DNA of 64,000 nt, taken from assembly GCA_023333565.1 (NCBI GenBank), contig JAJKFH010000470.1, positions 496,001 to 560,000 of the forward strand. Reading direction: 5' to 3'. Shown here in pieces: positions 60,701 through 64,000 of the stretch. The translations under genes were made by a program, and so were the position numbers. The DNA is from Puffinus mauretanicus. Taxonomy: Eukaryota > Chordata > Aves > Procellariiformes > Procellariidae. The number at the start of each line of letters is the position of its first letter. The first letter of the stretch is position 1. Below the pieces are notes generated by a model, which was not told the DNA's origin, did not search any database, and saw only the letters and a list, made by a program, of their open reading frames with translations.

Positions 60701-63672
60701 GAGCATTATGATCAGATGCAAACCAAAATTCTTGTTATGCAAATACAGCTGAAGCAAAGAAATCAGCACAGAGGATTTGTAAGAGTCATTGAGCGACAAC
60801 AGGGCCTGATAGCATATAATCCCTTTAACAACTGATGAAGCATGCAAAAAATAGAGCAGAAAACACAGCACCTGGCACATACCTATCCTCTATCATTTTT
60901 CAACCTTTTCAAATTTGGTTCTGTTTTGGCAGAAAGAGGGGAAGACCCTCCTACATTACTTCTGGATTACAAAAGACAAGAATAAAGACAAGTATCTGTG
61001 TGTGTGCTGGGAGCTACGGTGACTTCAGACAATGTGCAGCTCCACAGCCAGGGAACACTCCGGTATTGCCTACTGAAACGGTAGTAATCCAGCGTGGATG
61101 TGGTTGAATTTTATTCCAAGTGTGGGCTAGCAGCATAAGTCATTCCATATGTTAGTGATAAAAGAAAACACCCCATGCCACATCTGGTCGTAGGGTTCAT
61201 CGAGTCAATCGGGCTCTGTTCCCCCATAAATGTAATTTGTTATCCACACCCTTGGTATGTGCCCTCTTTGTTATCAAAAGCTCCCGTCTTGAGTACTGGG
61301 CAATCAGGCCAGTGATCCTATTCAGTACTTCCTAAAACAAGCACATTCCCTGAGTTAATGCCATGAAGCTCCAGCAAACAGCAAAGCCATGCAAAGTGGC
61401 ACAGATAAACGAAGAGGAGAGGACAACTCAAAAGTAGTATAGCTGCTCTTTTTTTTTGACCTCTCTGCTTTAAGGGCAGCTTCTTGCCATTGCAACACGG
61501 CTTGAATACTCCCCTTTTTAACAGGCGGTTTGCCCAGGGTATCCTTTATTGGGGCAGCAGGGATATAACGGCAGCAGTAGGTGGGTCCTGACTTTTCAGA
61601 ACTGGGATGGGAAAGAGCCCTCTTCAACCTCAGCGCTCCTCGGATACATAAATGGCGGGGGGGGATAAGCATTATTAGGTGTAGGATTATGTTGGTGTAA
61701 GAATAGGAAAGCAAGGTAAATAAAGTTTCAAGCAATTTAGATGGCTAATCCAGTTCTCAAAAGGTCAGTCTAATTTCCAGCGACTGTCTTGAGGCCTTGG
61801 GTTCCTGTTGAATTTAAATCCCCTCTGAACACGGGATTTAGACTCCTAAAACCCACTCAGGTGTTCCCAATGATGGTACTGCCAGGGGCTGGGGACACCC
61901 ATGATCACAATGCACACATCCAGGACCAGGCTGGCTGCTAATGGAGAGACAGAGCTGCTCTTTATATTGCAGCGTTCCCTCCCGTGCCTACAGGATGCCC
62001 CCCCACGGTGGAGATCTGAAAACGTACCGCACCCGCCAAACGGTCGGCGAGCGGGCAGAAGGACCTCCCTTGCAATGTCAATCCCTCAGCCCAAAACAGC
62101 TTCCGTCACTAGGGACGCGCTGGCAAGGTCAATGGATATCGGATGCCACCTTGGATCTGCCCCAACAGCCGAGCCCCGAGGCTGGCCCTGCTCTTACCTT
62201 CGACCAGTGCCATCTTTTTGAAGTCGGGGCCAGCAGCGCTCTGGTTGCTCAGCAGCTCATACTGGAAGCTGGCCGTCCGGCGGCTGATGTCCCTCTGCGG
62301 ACTGGCCTGCAGGAAGAGGGCCACTCGTTGCGGTGTGTGGGCACTGAAGCAAGACACGTGGTGGGGTCGAGCCCCTTCTGCCTCGCTTACCACCAGATGC
62401 AGCTGCCCAGCACGTTCCACGTAGATGCTGGCACCCTGGAAGTCACTGGCGGGCTTGATGCAGACAGTGGTGTGCTGGGTACTGGAGAGGTTGGGCTCCA
62501 GAACGACACGCAGGGCTCGTGCTGGGTACATCCATTCCAGGGAGCCCTCGGTGCAGCGCAGATGGACCTGCTCCACCGCACGGGAACGGGGCTCCCAGCT
62601 CAAACCGCTGCCAAGACAATACCATCAGTCCGTCACTAACGATACCCACGGCACGGGCAGAACAGCCCAGCAGTCGCTGCCACACTGGCTGCCCAGAGAT
62701 CCAGGTCCTACTCCCAACTCTGACTCCATCCTAACGACCCTTAAGTTAACTTCCTCCAGCTGGGCTCCTTCCCTCCCTCCCCTCTGAGCAGGGCTGCAGA
62801 GCCATGGGGAGGGGAGGGGGATTGCTCACACCTGGTGCTGGACCAGGGTGCATGCAAAGGAGCCTCCGCCCCTTTTGCCCACCTGCAAATCCATGCTTGG
62901 ATGCCTGCAGCATCCAGAAAAATGACAGAGGGCAACTTCTCTCTGCTAAAGAGCAACAAAAACTTCCTGTGTGGTAGGACTGGCCGATGCTCCGGAAAAT
63001 CCCACCTGTAGGCAGGTAGGAGCGAGAGCCATTGACTTGCAGTAGGAGCTGCACAATGAGTACTGATGTTACATCTGAAAAATAAGGTTTACAAGCCTAA
63101 ATTTTCAAAATTATTTTTAATGCTTCTGGTAAGAATTCATCATGAAAACCTTCCTAATCAGAGCAGGCTGTGCTGACCCTGCTGCTGAGCTCTTGCTCGA
63201 GCCGGTGCAATTTCATCGCTTTCAGAAAAGTTACTTTTGCTTATATCATTTACGAAAATCAAACCCATAAGAGCAGAATTAGTTAAAAGGAAAAGACAAC
63301 AAAATGCTGCAGAACGGGATATAGTTTTTGAGAACGCTTTGTTGTGTTCTTTCCTGTCAAAGTTACAAAAGAAAACCCGCCAGCAAGGCAGAGCTGCCGC
63401 CCTCCTCGGCTGGACCCGGCTGCTCCCTCTCCGTACGCGACGGGTGAGACCCCGGGGAGCCGCCGGCCCCGGGGAACAGGACGGGTCGGGCCCGGTGCCC
63501 GCCGGCCCCTCGGAGCCCCCGGTTCAGCGGAGCCCCCGGTTCAGCGGAGCCCCCGGCCTTGCCCCTACCTGCCCCTCCAGCTGCAGTAGTCGGCAGCGCC
63601 CGGCCGCTGCCCGCCGCCCGCCAGCAGCAGCAGGACGGCCAGGAGGCCGGGCGAGCCCCGCGCCGCGGCCAT
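57743..63672 (-). CDS. Meteorin-family secreted protein (meteorin-like), complete, 4 coding exons
   Basis: Coding exons: 63569-63672, 62198-62607, 60541-60600, 57743-58059. All junctions are GT/AG and phases join into 296 residues (human METRN 293, METRNL 311). Seen: a signal peptide (1-~27) followed by the family hallmark CSWRGSGLS at 30-38; the first domain with LEWMYPARALRV and DISRRTASFQYEL; the CRPCDNVELLMAICSSDF segment spanning exon 3; and the C-terminal netrin-like part with RGPIRTLLRC, FGEAWLGCAPRFKDF and a final NPCEF. The spaced cysteines expected for the disulfides are there. Family members are secreted factors in glial and neurite development, adipose tissue and inflammation. Some segments look nearer METRN and others nearer METRNL, so I give no symbol. 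The promoter is a CpG island. Human has no meteorin gene beside TRIM25, so this may be a separate paralog. Confidence 0.93.
58060..60540 (-). other. Intron 3 of the meteorin-like gene
   Basis: No gene inside. It holds copy 2 of the duplicated element (59295-59364) and AT-rich sequence. Confidence 0.6.
59295..59364 (+). repeat. Duplicated noncoding element, copy 2
   Basis: The partner of 52392-52463, in the same orientation, within intron 3 of the meteorin-like gene. The similarity stops abruptly on both sides, so it is a defined unit and not part of a long segmental duplication. Confidence 0.6.
60601..62197 (-). other. Intron 2 of the meteorin-like gene
   Basis: No gene or repeat recognised. 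Confidence 0.5.
62608..63568 (-). other. Intron 1 of the meteorin-like gene
   Basis: No internal gene. The end next to exon 1 is part of the CpG island and holds a short tandem repeat. Confidence 0.5.
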
Positions 63673-63860
63673 GCCGGGCCCGGCCGGCACAGAGCCGCCG
63701 CGGCCGGGCTGGAAGGGCCGCCGGGGCCCGGCCGCCGCCCCCGGGTCGCGCTGCGAGAGGCACCGGGCGACCGCGGGTCCCCGCCCGCGCGGGGCTCGGC
63801 AGTGCCACGGGAAGGACCCACCCCTCCGGGAGGCGGGGGACGATGTCGCGACAGCGATGC
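63370..63860 (-). promoter_or_regulatory. CpG island / promoter of the meteorin-like gene
   Basis: GC- and CpG-rich block around the first exon (63569-63672), with no TATA box seen. Composition returns to AT-rich by about 63900. The exact transcription start cannot be placed. Confidence 0.7.
63511..63556. repeat. 17-bp tandem repeat, 2.7 copies
   Basis: The unit CGGAGCCCCCGGTTCAG occurs at 63511-63527 and 63528-63544, with a partial third copy to 63556. It lies in intron 1, ending 12 bases from the exon 1 donor side. Confidence 0.8.
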
Positions 63861-64000
63861 TTCGCCATCACGATCGCCGCGTCTCTGTTTTCTTACCACT
63901 TTCTACATCAGAGGGGGCCAGGCAGCCTCCCCTTGTCTTTAAAATACTTAAGGGTGATAAATAACAGTTTCTCATTGCAGTTTAGGAACAAAAAGTCGTG

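Noticed and set aside
61941..62639. 232-codon plus-strand frame
   Set aside because: Antisense to exon 2 of the meteorin-like gene; no motifs of its own.
1..64000. CRISPR arrays, operons, bacterial genes, tRNA or rRNA genes
   Set aside because: None seen; the window is vertebrate nuclear DNA and direct repeats are LTRs or short tandem units.

Overview
The window is nuclear DNA from a bird. The evidence is a CR1 LINE with the avian 3' end, bird-type LTR elements, and four multi-exon vertebrate genes with GT/AG introns. Three of them keep the gene neighbourhood known from human 17q22 (SCPEP1, COIL, TRIM25). I cannot name the species.

Layout. 1-180 is a GC-rich CpG island cut by the window edge. 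1761-2795 is a solo LTR with a perfect 5-bp target duplication, itself split by a young 5'-truncated CR1 (1864-2410). 7491-15495 is a class I (gammaretrovirus-like) endogenous provirus on the minus strand, with two LTRs, primer-binding site, broken gag, pro and pol, and a fully open env frame. 19346-30531 (minus) is SCPEP1, a lysosomal/secretory serine carboxypeptidase, in 13 coding exons. Only 180 bp separate its start codon from that of COIL (plus, 30711-36389, 7 coding exons), so the two share a CpG-island divergent promoter. 40833-48068 (plus) is TRIM25, the antiviral RING E3 ligase, in 9 coding exons. 57743-63672 (minus) is a meteorin-family secreted protein in 4 coding exons. It lies tail-to-tail with TRIM25, in the place where human has DGKE.

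I built all four host gene models by matching splice sites and reading phase exon by exon. Each closes into one uninterrupted frame: SCPEP1 441 aa, coilin 611 aa, TRIM25 637 aa, meteorin-like 296 aa. The genes are not an operon or a single pathway. SCPEP1 works in the endolysosomal/secretory system, coilin in the nuclear Cajal body, TRIM25 in cytoplasmic RNA sensing and ubiquitin signalling, and the meteorin-like protein outside the cell.

The points most worth a second look are: the intact env frame inside an otherwise dead provirus; the meteorin-like gene at a place where mammals have none; a STAT-type GAS site and an ISRE-like site within 61 bp upstream of the TRIM25 start codon; and a noncoding element of about 70 bp present twice, 6.9 kb apart, once in a meteorin-like intron and once beyond its 3' end.
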